Origin: Bifidobacterium choloepi
GTDB taxonomy: Bacteria; Actinomycetota; Actinomycetes; Actinomycetales; Bifidobacteriaceae
Direction: 5' to 3'
Length of the DNA: 64,000 bases
Assembly (NCBI RefSeq): GCF_010667615.1
Contig: NZ_VYSG01000001.1
Coordinates: 558,001-622,000 of the forward strand
The translations under genes and the position numbers were made by a program. This document shows positions 16,245-25,112 of the stretch, in pieces. The notes under the pieces are model-generated. The model saw only the letters and a list, made by a program, of their open reading frames with translations, made no database searches and was not told the DNA's origin. Within the stretch, counting starts at the first letter, position 1. The number at the start of each line of letters is the position of its first letter.

Positions 16245-17384
16245 TCAGGCGGCGTGCGCGACGAGCCTGGCGACATTCTCGGCGGCGTGCTCGAGGTTGG
16301 CCGATGCGTCGGCGATCGCCTGCGGCAGCGTCTCGACGCCCGGCAGCATGCCGAAGATCGCGTCGATGCCCTCGCCGTACAGCTCGTCGACGCCGTCGCC
16401 GACGTTGGCGGCGATCGCGACGACGGTGCAGTCGGGCGCGACGGACTTGACGGCACGGGCGGTGCCGATCGGCGTCTTGCCGAACTTCGTCTGCCGGTCG
16501 ATGCCGCCCTCGCCGGTCAGGCAGACGTCGGCGCCGACGGCGGCGTCCTTGAGGTGCGTGGCGTCGACGACGAGCTTGACGCCGGAACGCATGTCGGCGT
16601 TCGTGAACGCGAGGAATCCGGCGCCCAGGCCTCCGGCGGCGCCGGCGCCCGGCACCGTCTCGACGTCGCGGCCGAGCGACTCGCGCACGACGGCGGCGTA
16701 GTGGCCCAGGGCCGCGTCGAGTTCGGCGACCATCGTCGGCGTCGCGCCCTTCTGCGGGCCGAAGACGGCGGACGCGCCGGTCGGGCCGGTCAGCGGATTC
16801 GTGACGTCGGAAGCCAGCCGGATCGTCGATTCGGCGAGCCGGGCGTCGAGGCCGGACACGTCGAGCGTCGCGAGGTCGGCGAGCGCGGCGCCGCCGAACG
16901 GCAGCTCCTCCCCCGCCGCGTCGAGGAACTTCACACCGAGGGCCTGCGCCATGCCGGCGCCGCCGTCGTTCGTCGCCGAGCCGCCGAGCCCGACGATGAA
17001 CGAGCGCACGCCATGGTCGAGGGCGTCGCGGACGAGTTCGCCGGTGCCGTAGGTCGTCGTGACGAGCGGGTTCTTCGTGTTGTCGTCGACGAACTGGATA
17101 CCGCTGGCGGCGGCCATCTCGATGACGGCGGTCGCGCCGTCGCCAAGGATGCCGTAGGTGGCGTCGACGGGCGTGCCGAGCGGGCCGGTCACCGTCGCGG
17201 TGACGAGCTGGCCGCCGGTCGCGTCGACGAGCGACTGGACGGTGCCCTCGCCGCCGTCGGCCATCGGCACGCAGACGATCTCGGCGTCGGGCATCGCGCG
17301 GCGCACGCCCCGTTCCATCGCGTCGGCGGCCTGCCGGGCCGTCAGCGACCCCTTGAACGAATCGGGAGCGATGAGGATTTTCAT
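16245..17384 (-). CDS. garK: glycerate kinase
   Basis: 379-residue glycerate kinase of the GarK/GlxK type (phosphorylates D-glycerate with ATP, probably to 2-phosphoglycerate). Recognised by the N-terminus MKILIAPDSFKGSL, the motifs MADGGEGTVQSLVDATGG, GLGGSATNDGGAGMAQALG and LTGEGGIDRQTKFGKTPIG. The ATG at 17384 matches the family start; a TTG at 17402 would add six residues, but GAAAGAAG upstream suits the ATG. No other glycerate pathway gene is next to it. Confidence 0.95.
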   Translation of the reverse strand: MKILIAPDSFKGSLTARQAADAMERGVRRAMPDAEIVCVPMADGGEGTVQSLVDATGGQLVTATVTGPLGTPVDATYGILGDGATAVIEMAAASGIQFVDDNTKNPLVTTTYGTGELVRDALDHGVRSFIVGLGGSATNDGGAGMAQALGVKFLDAAGEELPFGGAALADLATLDVSGLDARLAESTIRLASDVTNPLTGPTGASAVFGPQKGATPTMVAELDAALGHYAAVVRESLGRDVETVPGAGAAGGLGAGFLAFTNADMRSGVKLVVDATHLKDAAVGADVCLTGEGGIDRQTKFGKTPIGTARAVKSVAPDCTVVAIAANVGDGVDELYGEGIDAIFGMLPGVETLPQAIADASANLEHAAENVARLVAHAA

Positions 17385-17402
17385 GTCGGATGCTTCTTTC
17401 AA

Positions 17403-17609
17403 GTTCCGCCGGCCCAGTGGCCGGCGACGCTGGTTGGGATAGTGGCACGATTCTTCCGCGGGAACGATTCGCCCGCAGGAATCGTGCCGGCGCCTGCCGG
17501 CGAGACACCATTCAGCAGAAAAATCCCTTGGAAGGGGATCGGCGAGGCGAAGCCGAGCCGAGGGGTCGACCGCGGCGCAGCCGCGCGCTGGAACGTGCCA
17601 TTCCCGATG
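17403..17609. repeat. intergenic repeats incl. partial family B element
   Basis: From 17526 to 17595 the sequence resembles one arm of the large branched element at 53077 (shared pieces: CTTGGAAGGG, GTCGACCGC, GCGCGCTGGAA). Beside it lie GGCACGATTC and GAATCGTGCC as inverted arms around an exact GGAACGATTC (17461-17470), and a CGCCGGCC/GGCCGGCG hairpin near 17407. It lies between the 3' end of the pseudouridine synthase gene and the start of garK. Confidence 0.6.
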
Positions 17610-18386
17610 TCAGGCGCCCAGCGGCACCCGGGAGACGAAGACGCGCTCCTCGCCGGTGACCGGATCGGCGAATTCGAGGCGGCGGGCGACGAGTTGCAGG
17701 GGCCTCGAGAAGTCGGCGTAGTCCGGGCGACGCACCGTCGGATAGAGGTCGTCGCCGACGATCGGCAGGCCGAGCGACGCCATGTGCACGCGCAGCTGGT
17801 GCGTCTTGCCGGTGCGCGGACGCAGCGTGTACCGTCCGACGAGCCGGCCGGTCATGCCGTCGCGCCCGACGAGCTCGTCGCGTTCGATCAGCGATTCGGC
17901 GTTGACGTCGCCGGGCTCTTCGTGGGCCTGTAGTGTTCCACGATGTTTCACGATGTGCGAGCGGCGCACGAGCGGGAACGGACGCGGCGGCTCGAGCGGC
18001 GTGACGGTGCCGGCGAACGGACGGCCGCCGACGCCGGACGGACGGACCGGCGCGATCGGCGCCAGACATTCGTAGGTCTTCGTCGCGTAATGCTCCTGGA
18101 ACAGCATCTGGTAGGCGCCGCGCGCCCCGGGCCGGCGGACGAGGACAAGCACGCCGGCGGTGAGCCGGTCCAGCCGGTGCGCCGGCACGAGCTGCGGCTC
18201 CCCCAGCCGCTCGCGCATGCGGATCAGCGCCGTCTGCCGGTACCACATGCCGCGCGGCATCGTCGCGAGAAAATGCGGCTTGTCGACGACGACGATGTTC
18301 TCGTCCTCGTACAGCACCGGCAGGTCGAACGGCACGTCGGGTTCGTCGGTCACCCAGCGATGATGCCGGGACGATTCTCCCGCCAT
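17610..18386 (-). CDS. RluA-family RNA pseudouridine synthase
   Basis: 258 residues. The catalytic block HRLDRLTAGVLVLVRRP contains the active-site aspartate of RluA-type enzymes, which isomerise uridine in rRNA or tRNA; TGKTHQLRVHMASLGLPIVGD (landmarks TGKTHQLRVH and LPIVGDDLYP) is the second family motif. GGGAGGGAGG precedes ATG 18386. No S4 RNA-binding domain is seen at the N-terminus. The exact target base is unknown. Confidence 0.9.
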   Translation of the reverse strand: MAGESSRHHRWVTDEPDVPFDLPVLYEDENIVVVDKPHFLATMPRGMWYRQTALIRMRERLGEPQLVPAHRLDRLTAGVLVLVRRPGARGAYQMLFQEHYATKTYECLAPIAPVRPSGVGGRPFAGTVTPLEPPRPFPLVRRSHIVKHRGTLQAHEEPGDVNAESLIERDELVGRDGMTGRLVGRYTLRPRTGKTHQLRVHMASLGLPIVGDDLYPTVRRPDYADFSRPLQLVARRLEFADPVTGEERVFVSRVPLGA

Positions 18387-18407
18387 GGCCCTCCCTCCCC
18401 ATGAACG

Positions 18408-18436
18408 GCAAGAGCTCCCTTTCCGGAAGCTCTTGC
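18408..18436. terminator. hairpin downstream of glmS
   Basis: GCAAGAGCT (18408-18416) and AGCTCTTGC (18428-18436) form a perfect 9-bp stem five bases after the glmS stop and 22 bases ahead of the next minus-strand start codon. No U-run follows. Confidence 0.55.
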
Positions 18437-18441
18437 AAGGA

Positions 18442-20334
18442 CTACTCGACGGTGACGGACTTCGCGAGGTTGCGGGGCTTGTCGACGTCGTAGCCCTTCT
18501 GCTTGGCAACGTCCATCGCGAACAGCTGCAGCGGGACGACATCGACGAGCGGGCTCATCAGCGTCGGGCAGGCCGGGCGCCAGAAGACGATGTCGGCGTA
18601 GCGCTTGACGTCCGGATCGTTCTCCTCGGCGACGGCGATGATCGTCGCGCCGCGGGCCTTGACTTCCTCGATGCCGGAGATGACCTTGGCGTGCAGCACG
18701 TCGCGGCCGCGCTTCGGCGGCACGATGAAGACGACCGGCTCGCCGGGCTCGACGAGCGCGATCGGACCGTGCTTGAGCTCGCCGGCCGCGAAGCCCTCGG
18801 TGAACGTGTAGGCGATTTCCTTGAGCTTGAGCGCGCCTTCCATGGCGACCGGGTAGCCGACGTGGCGGCCAAGGAACAGGAACGACTTCGAGTCGGCGAG
18901 CTCGCGGGCGGCCTGCTCGATGGCCGCCGCCTGCGTGTCTAGCACCCACTGAATCTTCGCCGGCATGTCCTTGAGCGAGGCGAGCGTGCTGTGGATCTCG
19001 TCGCGGTAGACGGCGCCCTTGAGCTGCGCCAGGTACAGGCCGAGCACGTAGGCGGCCGTGATCTGCGCGACGAACGCCTTCGTCGAGGCGACGGCGACTT
19101 CCGGGCCGGCCTGCGTGTACAGCACGGCGTCGGCCTCGCGGGCGATCGACGCGCCCTGCGTGTTGCAGATCGCGAGGACCTTCGAGCCCTGCTCGCGGGC
19201 ATGGCGCAGCGCCATCAGCGTGTCCATCGTCTCGCCGGACTGCGAGATCGCGACGACGAGCGTGCGCGGCGTGAGGATCGGGTCGCGGTAGCGGAATTCG
19301 TGCGCCAGCTCGATCTCGACCGGAATGCGTACCCAGTGCTCGATCGCGTACTTGGCGACCATGCCGGCGTAGCTCGCCGTGCCGCAGCCGATGACGATGA
19401 TCTTGTCGATCGACTTGAGCTCGTGCTCGTCGATGCGCACCTCGTCGAGGTTGATGTGGCCGTCGTCGTCCATGCGGCCGATCAGCGTGCGCTGCACGGC
19501 GGCCGGATCCTCGTGGATCTCCTTGTCCATGAACGAGTCCCAGCCGCCCTTCTCGGCGGCGGAGGCGTCCCAGTCGACGGTGAAGACGACCGGATTGTCG
19601 ACGACGTTGCCGAAGAAGTCGGTGATCGTCACGTCGTCGGCGGAAATGCACACGCACTGGTCCTGGTCGACTTCCATCGCACGCTTCGTGTACGCGACGA
19701 ATGCCGCGACGTCGGAGCCGAGGAAGTTCTCGCCGTCGCCGAGGCCGACGACGAGCGGCGAGTCGTGGCGGGCGCCGACGACGATGCCGGGCTGTCGCTC
19801 GTCGACCGCGAGGATCGTGAACGCACCCTCCAGCATCCTCGCGAGGCGGCGGATGGCCTCGAACAGGTCCGGCTCGCCCTTCTCGGCGATGACGATGTCG
19901 ACGATCTTGCCGAGCAACTTGGCGGCGACTTCGGTGTCGGTGGCCGACGTGAAGTGGTAGCCCTCGGCCTGCAGGTCGAGGCGCAGCTGCGAGGCGTTCT
20001 CGATGATGCCGTTGTGGATGATCGCGACCTTGCCGTCCATGCTCGTGTGCGGGTGGGCGTTGCTGTCGGATGGCGCGCCGTTCGTCGCCCAGCGCGTGTG
20101 GCCGATCGCCACCGTCGCGTCAGGCATCGGATGCGCCTCGATGTCGTCGACGAGGTTGGCCAGACGGCCGGCCTTCTTGCGCACCTCGACATGGCCCATG
20201 CCCGGCGCCGTCAGCGCCACGCCGGCCGAATCATAGCCGCGGTATTCGAGTCGTTTCAGTCCCTGCAGGCACACTTCCAGCGGCTTGCCGCACGCCGTCT
20301 TGACACTTCCTGCGTAACCAACAATTCCACACAT
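18442..20334 (-). CDS. glmS: glutamine-fructose-6-phosphate aminotransferase
   Basis: 630 residues, full length. Makes glucosamine-6-phosphate from fructose-6-phosphate and glutamine, the first step to UDP-GlcNAc and peptidoglycan. Cys2 in MCGIVGYAG is the glutaminase nucleophile; HTRWATNGAPSDSNAHPH is typical of the N-terminal nucleophile domain; two SIS domains follow (VIGCGTASYAG; ISQSGETMDTL; VASTKAFVAQ) and the C-terminus ends AKSVTVE. The start is fixed by the need for Cys2, although only a weak ribosome site precedes it. I see no glmS ribozyme-like structure in the 160-bp leader, as expected for actinobacteria. Confidence 0.97.
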   Translation of the reverse strand: MCGIVGYAGSVKTACGKPLEVCLQGLKRLEYRGYDSAGVALTAPGMGHVEVRKKAGRLANLVDDIEAHPMPDATVAIGHTRWATNGAPSDSNAHPHTSMDGKVAIIHNGIIENASQLRLDLQAEGYHFTSATDTEVAAKLLGKIVDIVIAEKGEPDLFEAIRRLARMLEGAFTILAVDERQPGIVVGARHDSPLVVGLGDGENFLGSDVAAFVAYTKRAMEVDQDQCVCISADDVTITDFFGNVVDNPVVFTVDWDASAAEKGGWDSFMDKEIHEDPAAVQRTLIGRMDDDGHINLDEVRIDEHELKSIDKIIVIGCGTASYAGMVAKYAIEHWVRIPVEIELAHEFRYRDPILTPRTLVVAISQSGETMDTLMALRHAREQGSKVLAICNTQGASIAREADAVLYTQAGPEVAVASTKAFVAQITAAYVLGLYLAQLKGAVYRDEIHSTLASLKDMPAKIQWVLDTQAAAIEQAARELADSKSFLFLGRHVGYPVAMEGALKLKEIAYTFTEGFAAGELKHGPIALVEPGEPVVFIVPPKRGRDVLHAKVISGIEEVKARGATIIAVAEENDPDVKRYADIVFWRPACPTLMSPLVDVVPLQLFAMDVAKQKGYDVDKPRNLAKSVTVE

Positions 20335-20431
20335 GAGTTCCAGCATACTTGACTTTTCGCCAAGCCCTCGTATGAAGGGTGTGAATTTCCGCCACCGGCC
20401 ACGATTCGTCCGTCTCACCGCCTTCCCCCGA

Positions 20432-20470
20432 ATGTCACGAACCCGAGCTGCAAGCTCGGGTTCGTGACAT
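20432..20470. terminator. 40-bp palindrome, family A copy 2
   Basis: ATGTCACGAACCCGAGCT (20432-20449), loop GCA, and its exact 18-bp reverse complement (20453-20470). It lies 26 bp past the stop of the amino-acid ABC ATPase gene. Confidence 0.75.
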
Positions 20471-20496
20471 GGAAAAGACGTGCGGGAACGGCACGA

Positions 20497-21279
20497 TTAC
20501 AGCACGTGCTGCAGGAAGTCCTTGAAGCGCGGCTCGGTCGGATGGTCGATGATCTCCGGGCCGCCCTGCTCGACGACGACGCCGCCGTCCATGAAGACGA
20601 TCTGGTCGGCGACCTCGCGGGCGAAGCCGATCTCGTGCGTGACGACGATCATCGTCATGCCCTCGTCGGCCAGCTCGCGCATGACGGCGAGGACCTCGCC
20701 GACGAGCTCCGGGTCAAGCGCCGACGTCGGCTCGTCGAACAGCATGATCTCCGGCTTCATCGCCAGCGCGCGGGCGATCGCGACGCGCTGCTGCTGGCCG
20801 CCCGACAGCTGCGACGGATAGTAGTCCATCCGCTCGCCGAGGCCCACGCGCTTCAGCTCCTGCTCGGCGAGCTCGCGCGCCTCCTTCTTGTCCATCTTCT
20901 TGACGTGGACCGGCGCCTCCATGACGTTCTCGATCGCCGTCATGTGCGGGAACAGGTTGAACTTCTGGAACACCATCCCCAGCTGCGAGCGCTGGGCGGC
21001 GATTTCCTTGTCGTTGAGCGTCTGCAGGTACTTCTTGCCGTTCTTCTCGACCTCGCGCACGCCGATGCGTTCGCCGTCGACGTCGATCTCGCCGCCGGTG
21101 AGCGTCTCGAGCTGGTTGATCAGGCGCAGGAACGTCGACTTGCCCGAGCCGGACGGTCCGAGGATGACGGTGACGGTGCCCGGCATGACGGTCATGTCGA
21201 TGCCCTTGAGGACATGCAGGTCGCCGAACGCCTTGTGCACCTGCCTGGCGACGACGGCCGGCTTCGTTTCGTTGTTCAT
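20497..21279 (-). CDS. amino-acid ABC transporter ATPase (GlnQ-like)
   Basis: 260-residue polar-amino-acid-type ATPase: Walker [14 protein letters not shown]-loop [18 protein letters not shown], signature [17 protein letters not shown], Walker [17 protein letters not shown], switch His in [19 protein letters not shown] is diagnostic for the GlnQ/HisP group. It is the last gene of the SBP-permease-ATPase operon, 18 bases after the permease stop, and is followed by a family A palindrome. Confidence 0.93.
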   Translation of the reverse strand: MNNETKPAVVARQVHKAFGDLHVLKGIDMTVMPGTVTVILGPSGSGKSTFLRLINQLETLTGGEIDVDGERIGVREVEKNGKKYLQTLNDKEIAAQRSQLGMVFQKFNLFPHMTAIENVMEAPVHVKKMDKKEARELAEQELKRVGLGERMDYYPSQLSGGQQQRVAIARALAMKPEIMLFDEPTSALDPELVGEVLAVMRELADEGMTMIVVTHEIGFAREVADQIVFMDGGVVVEQGGPEIIDHPTEPRFKDFLQHVL

Positions 21280-21297
21280 CGATTCACTCCTTCGACG

Positions 21298-22284
21298 CTA
21301 GGCGTTGAACCCGAGCATCGTCGCGTCGTTTTCCTTCTTGACGTCGTCCTTCGGCTCGCCGTCGGTCTTGCCCGGCAGCGGCGGCTGCTTGCCCTTCGTG
21401 CCGATCGGGCGGGCCTGGAATCCCTTGCCGAAGTGCTTCTCGAGGCGCGACTGGATGATCATGAAGATCGACGTGATGAGCAGGTACCAGGCGCCGGCCA
21501 CGATGAGCAGCGGGATCGGCTTGTAGATGCGGTTCGCGATCGCGTTGGTGGCGAACTGCAGCTCGAGCGTGAACGGGACGGCGAGGACCAGCGACGTCGT
21601 CTTGAGCATGCCGATCGTCTCGTTGCCGGTCGGCGGGATGATGATGCGCATGGCCTGCGGCAGGATGACGCGGCGCATGATCTGGCCGCGCTTCATGCCG
21701 AGGGCCTGGGCGGCCTCGGACTGGCCGGGGTCGACGGCCTCGAGGCCGGCGCGCACGATTTCGGACAGGTAGGCGGCCTCGTTGAGCGCCAGGCCCAGCC
21801 ACGCCGCGTTGAACGCCGTGATGACGGTGGACGAATCGACGCTCCAGAACTCGACCGACGTGAACGGGATGCCGAGCGACAGGCGCGGCACGAGCACGGC
21901 GAACAGGCCCCAGAACACGAGCTGCGTGTACACAGGGGTGCCGCGGAAGAACCAGATGTACACCCAGCTGACGCCGCGCAGCACCGGGTTGAGCGACTTG
22001 CGCATGATCGCGAGGATGACGGCGAGGATGATCGCGACAATCATCGAGATGAACGTCAGCAGCAGCGTGTACCAGACACCCTCGAGGACGTTCTCGTTGA
22101 ACAGGTATTTCCAGACGACGTTCCATTCGAACCGCGGGTTCGTGACGATGCCCTTGATCAGCATCGCGGCCAGCAGGACGACGATGATGGCGGCGACGAC
22201 CTGGCCGGTCTTGCGCACCGGCTTCGCCTTGATCCGGTTCGGAATCGGCAGGCCTTCCCCGTCGAGGGGTTCATGGTGTGGCAT
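21298..22284 (-). CDS. amino-acid ABC transporter permease (HisM/GlnP-like)
   Basis: 328 residues with five or more membrane helices. FRGTPVYTQLVFWGL and the EAA loop (AAYLSEIVRAGLEAVDPGQSEAAQALG, with landmarks SEIVRAGLEAVDPGQ and EAAQALGM) are standard for polar-amino-acid permeases; ILPQAMRIIIPPTGNETIGM is the next conserved block. The protein has a long hydrophilic C-terminal tail rich in K, G and P beyond the last helix. It forms the channel for the binding protein encoded upstream and the ATPase downstream. Confidence 0.93.
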   Translation of the reverse strand: MPHHEPLDGEGLPIPNRIKAKPVRKTGQVVAAIIVVLLAAMLIKGIVTNPRFEWNVVWKYLFNENVLEGVWYTLLLTFISMIVAIILAVILAIMRKSLNPVLRGVSWVYIWFFRGTPVYTQLVFWGLFAVLVPRLSLGIPFTSVEFWSVDSSTVITAFNAAWLGLALNEAAYLSEIVRAGLEAVDPGQSEAAQALGMKRGQIMRRVILPQAMRIIIPPTGNETIGMLKTTSLVLAVPFTLELQFATNAIANRIYKPIPLLIVAGAWYLLITSIFMIIQSRLEKHFGKGFQARPIGTKGKQPPLPGKTDGEPKDDVKKENDATMLGFNA

Positions 22285-22322
22285 GGCTCTAGTTCTCTCT
22301 ACTTATCAATTGTCAAATACTC

Positions 22323-22402
22323 ACTCCCCCTTCAGGGGGAGTCAAAAACACGAAGTGTTTTTGACGGGAGTCGGGAAGCGGCGCAGCCGCTCCCCGGTAA
22401 GC
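22323..22402. repeat. branched stem-loop element, family C copy 1
   Basis: Three adjoining hairpins: ACTCCCCC/GGGGGAGT (22323-22342), TCAAAAACAC/GTGTTTTTGA (22342-22364) and AGCGGC/GCCGCT with flanking GGGAG. The layout matches the element at 47558-47677. It lies between the binding-protein stop and the permease start inside one operon, so it may damp read-through and stabilise the binding-protein mRNA. Confidence 0.65.
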
Positions 22403-22413
22403 GTGTGAACGGA

Positions 22414-23352
22414 TCAGTCGACCGACGGGTTGAGTTCGGCGGTCTTGACGGCGCCGGACTCCACGCCCCACGCCTCGAGGATCTTCGTGTAGGTGCCGTC
22501 GTCCATCAGCTGCTGCATCGCCGCCTGGATGGCCTTGGCGAGCTGCTCGTCGTCCTTCGCGATCGCGATGCCCTCGAGCGCCGAGTCCTGGATGTCGCCG
22601 AGCTCCTCGAGCGCGCCGTCGGACTGCTCGATCGCGTAGCCGCCGACCGGCGAGTCGGCGTAGAAGACGTCGGCCTTGCCGGAGACGACGTTCGTCGCCG
22701 CCTCGGTCTGCTGCTGGTAGCTGAGGACTTCGACGTCGGCCTTGCCGTCGGCGGAGCACTGCTGCTTGATCGTGTTGGCTTCGTCCTCCTGGACGGTGCC
22801 GGTCTGCACCGCGATCTTCATGCCGCACAGGTCGCTGGTGTCGACCTTGTCCGGGTTGCCCTTGCGGACCACCCACATCGAGCCGGCGTTGAAGTAGCTG
22901 ACGAAGTTGACGGCTTCCTCGCGTTCCTTCGTGATCGTCATCGCCGTGATGCCGATGTCGTACTTCGAGCCGACCGACGCGACGATCGTGTCGAACGTCG
23001 ACGAGACGATCTGCGTGTCCAGGCCGAGGACCTTGCCGAGGGCCTGCGCGAGATTGACGTCGTAGCCGGTCGGCGTCTTGCCGTCGGCTTCGTAGAATTC
23101 GGCCGGCGCGTAGGACAGTTCCATGCCGGCGGTCAGCTTGCCGGAGTCGGCGATGTCGCTCGGCAGCATGGCGGCGATCTTGTCGACTTTCTGGACGCCG
23201 GACACGTCGTAGCCGGTCGCCGACGACGAGCTGGACGACTCGTCGGAGGAGTCGGTCGTGCCGCACGCCGCGAACGAGACGAGCGCGGCGACGGCGACGA
23301 TTGCCGCGGCGCCCCGCTTGAGCAGGCTGGAAGTCTTCGAACCGAAGGTCAT
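22414..23352 (-). CDS. amino-acid ABC transporter binding lipoprotein (family 3)
   Basis: 312 residues. Signal peptide ends in the lipobox FAAC, followed by a serine-rich linker. Mature features (MELSYAPAEFYEADGKTPTG with SYAPAEFYEADG as core, GYDVNLAQALGKVLGL, ITKEREEAVNFVSYF, IAVQTGTVQEDEAN) identify a family-3 polar-amino-acid binder. First gene of the amino-acid ABC operon. A clear paralogue with the same motif order is encoded 0.7 kb upstream at 24028-24960. Confidence 0.93.
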   Translation of the reverse strand: MTFGSKTSSLLKRGAAAIVAVAALVSFAACGTTDSSDESSSSSSATGYDVSGVQKVDKIAAMLPSDIADSGKLTAGMELSYAPAEFYEADGKTPTGYDVNLAQALGKVLGLDTQIVSSTFDTIVASVGSKYDIGITAMTITKEREEAVNFVSYFNAGSMWVVRKGNPDKVDTSDLCGMKIAVQTGTVQEDEANTIKQQCSADGKADVEVLSYQQQTEAATNVVSGKADVFYADSPVGGYAIEQSDGALEELGDIQDSALEGIAIAKDDEQLAKAIQAAMQQLMDDGTYTKILEAWGVESGAVKTAELNPSVD

Positions 23353-23610
23353 GGAATCTCTCTTTCTACAAACTGCACTGTGAATATCCGCGAAAAGTTA
23401 CCTAACAATATACTGTGAAGTGAATATCTTGAACAGGAACGATTCCCTCGGAGAATGTAAGAATCGTTGCAATGTCAACGAAACGCCGAAAGGGTTATTT
23501 CTGCATGAATATGCATAGCGTTGCATAAAAACCCTCTCATGATGTCACAAATGATGTCACGATTCCGGGATGGAATCCCAGGACCGCGACACCGCACGAA
23601 CACCCCGGAG
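23353..23610. promoter_or_regulatory. upstream region of the amino-acid ABC operon
   Basis: No gene seen. It contains two exact GTGAATATC copies at 23380-23388 and 23420-23428 (40 bp apart), a TATATT-like -10 candidate between them on the minus strand, an exact GGAACGATTC at 23436, an AT-rich segment with repeated TGCAT near 23503-23528, and a decayed family A-like palindrome around 23552-23592. The paired GTGAATATC elements are operator candidates. Confidence 0.45.
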
Positions 23611-23658
23611 AACGAACGGGCGGACGGTCTAGCGGCCGTCCGCCCGTGGGTTCGTTCG
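23611..23658. terminator. hairpin terminator after the 63-residue gene
   Basis: GAACGAACGGGCGGACGG (23611-23628) pairs with CCGTCCGCCC (23637-23646) and, after a 4-base bulge, GTTCGTTC (23651-23658). It lies 16 bases past the stop of the small membrane-protein gene. Confidence 0.65.
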
Positions 23659-23674
23659 ATATGCCGTCCGGCAC

Positions 23675-23866
23675 TCAGCCGGTCTCGACGATCGAGAACG
23701 ATTCGCCCTCGACTCCGATGTCCTTCTGTGCCTGCACGGCACCGTTGATGAAGCCGAACGCCAGCAGGAATGCCAGCGCCCCGGCCAGCCAGACACCGGT
23801 CCGGTTGCGCGGCGGATCGTGCATGGCGTCGTCGTGACGGGTCCAACCCCTATGCGCGGTATTCAT
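23675..23866 (-). CDS. small single-helix membrane protein, unknown
   Basis: 63 residues starting at the ATG preceded by GGAAGGAG, a good ribosome site. A hydrophilic N-terminus rich in H, R and D is followed by one hydrophobic helix (WLAGALAFLLAFGFINGAV) and an acidic tail. No family is recognised. It has its own terminator. It stands between two amino-acid-binding lipoprotein genes on the same strand but nothing ties it to transport. Confidence 0.6.
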   Translation of the reverse strand: MNTAHRGWTRHDDAMHDPPRNRTGVWLAGALAFLLAFGFINGAVQAQKDIGVEGESFSIVETG

Positions 23867-24027
23867 GACAGCACTCCTTCCCAAGTCACGCGTCGTTGCG
23901 TCCGTGAACGAGTACCCTCCATTCTACTCACGACTCGTCAGTCCCGTCGCGGTTGTTCACCCGGTCCTGTTACCGCCGCGGCCCTCCCCTTTCGGGTGTC
24001 GCCGGAAGCATCGGGAGAGAAGCCCGA

Positions 24028-24960
24028 TCAGCTCGCCGGCGTCGGGTTGATTTCCGCCGTCTTGATCGCGCCGGCCTCGACGCCCCAGTTCTTCAGGATC
24101 GCCTCGTAGGTGCCGTCGTCGATGAGCTTCTGCAGCGCCTGCTGCGTGGCCTGCGCCATCGCCGTGTCGCCCTTCTGGACGACGATGCCCTCGAGCGCGG
24201 TGCCCTCTTCCTCGCCGATCGTCTGCAACGTGTCGCTGGTCTGCTCGATCGCGTAGCCGGCAACCGGGGTGTCGGCGTAGAAGGCGTCGGCCTTGCCGGT
24301 CGCGACGTTCGTCGTGACGTCGGTCTGCAGCGAGCTCGACAGCACGTCGACCTTCGACTTGCCGTCGGCGACGCATTGCTGGCTCATCTCGTTGACGGCC
24401 GATTCCTGCATCGTGCCGGTCTGGACGGCAACTTTCAGGCCGCAGATGTCGGACGGGTCGACGTTGCTCGGGTTGCCTTTCTGGACCACCCACGTCGAAC
24501 CGGAATTGTAGAGGCTGACGAAGTCGACGGCCTCCATGCGTTCCTTCGTGATCGTGAACGACGAGACGCCGAGATCGTACTTCGAGCCGACCGACGGAAT
24601 GATGAGGTCGAAGCTCGCCGTCTCGGGATCGGCCTCGAGGCCCATGACCTTCGAGAGCGCCTTGACGATGTCGACGTCGAAGCCGACCGGCGTCTTGCCG
24701 TCGGCGTCGAGGAACTCGGCCGGCGCGTACGACGTGTCCATGCCGACGGTCAGCTTGCCGTCCGACTTGACGGCGTCGGGCACGAGCGCGGCGATCGTCG
24801 CGTCTTCCTGGACATTGCTGACGTCGTAGGACGAGACGGTGGCCGACGAATCGTCCGACGCGCTGTCGTCGGTGGTGCCGCAGGCGCCGGCGCCGAGACA
24901 CAGCGCCGCGCCGAGCGCGACGGCGACGACGAGACGCAGCCTGCTTGCGAAAACAGTCAT
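24028..24960 (-). CDS. amino-acid-binding lipoprotein (family 3), orphan
   Basis: 310 residues with lipobox GAGAC and a serine/aspartate-rich linker. The mature sequence follows the neighbouring family-3 binder almost motif for motif (MDTSYAPAEFLDADGKTPVG, ITKERMEAVDFVSLY, VAVQTGTMQESAVNE), so the two arose by duplication. No permease or ATPase accompanies it; it may feed the transporter encoded at 20497-22284 with a second substrate. The ATG at 24960 is chosen because GAGGGA precedes it and a signal peptide follows directly. Confidence 0.9.
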   Translation of the reverse strand: MTVFASRLRLVVAVALGAALCLGAGACGTTDDSASDDSSATVSSYDVSNVQEDATIAALVPDAVKSDGKLTVGMDTSYAPAEFLDADGKTPVGFDVDIVKALSKVMGLEADPETASFDLIIPSVGSKYDLGVSSFTITKERMEAVDFVSLYNSGSTWVVQKGNPSNVDPSDICGLKVAVQTGTMQESAVNEMSQQCVADGKSKVDVLSSSLQTDVTTNVATGKADAFYADTPVAGYAIEQTSDTLQTIGEEEGTALEGIVVQKGDTAMAQATQQALQKLIDDGTYEAILKNWGVEAGAIKTAEINPTPAS

Positions 24961-25112
24961 GATGGATTCCCTCTTGATACTTCTTATGCTCTCCCCGTCC
25001 GTCACGGCCGGATCGTGTCCGCCGCCGGACAGGGTGCCCCCGGGAAACCGAAGCCGGTCACGCGAAAGACAATAGCGCCAAGAATAGGACCGTCATGCTA
25101 CGAACGGGTAAC

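Noticed and set aside
20335-20496. glmS ribozyme/riboswitch in the glmS leader
   Set aside because: The leader is short, and no double-pseudoknot-like conserved core is visible; the only strong structure is the family A palindrome belonging to the gene upstream.
20464-23418. A plus-strand frame of 984 codons opposite the amino-acid ABC operon
   Set aside because: Its translation is R/D/V/A-rich without any family motif, and it lies antisense to three well-recognised genes; long antisense frames are common in DNA with G/C third positions.
24961-25112. tmRNA gene next to smpB
   Set aside because: Only 152 bases are free on that side and no tRNA-Ala-like acceptor arm or ANDYALAA-like tag is seen.
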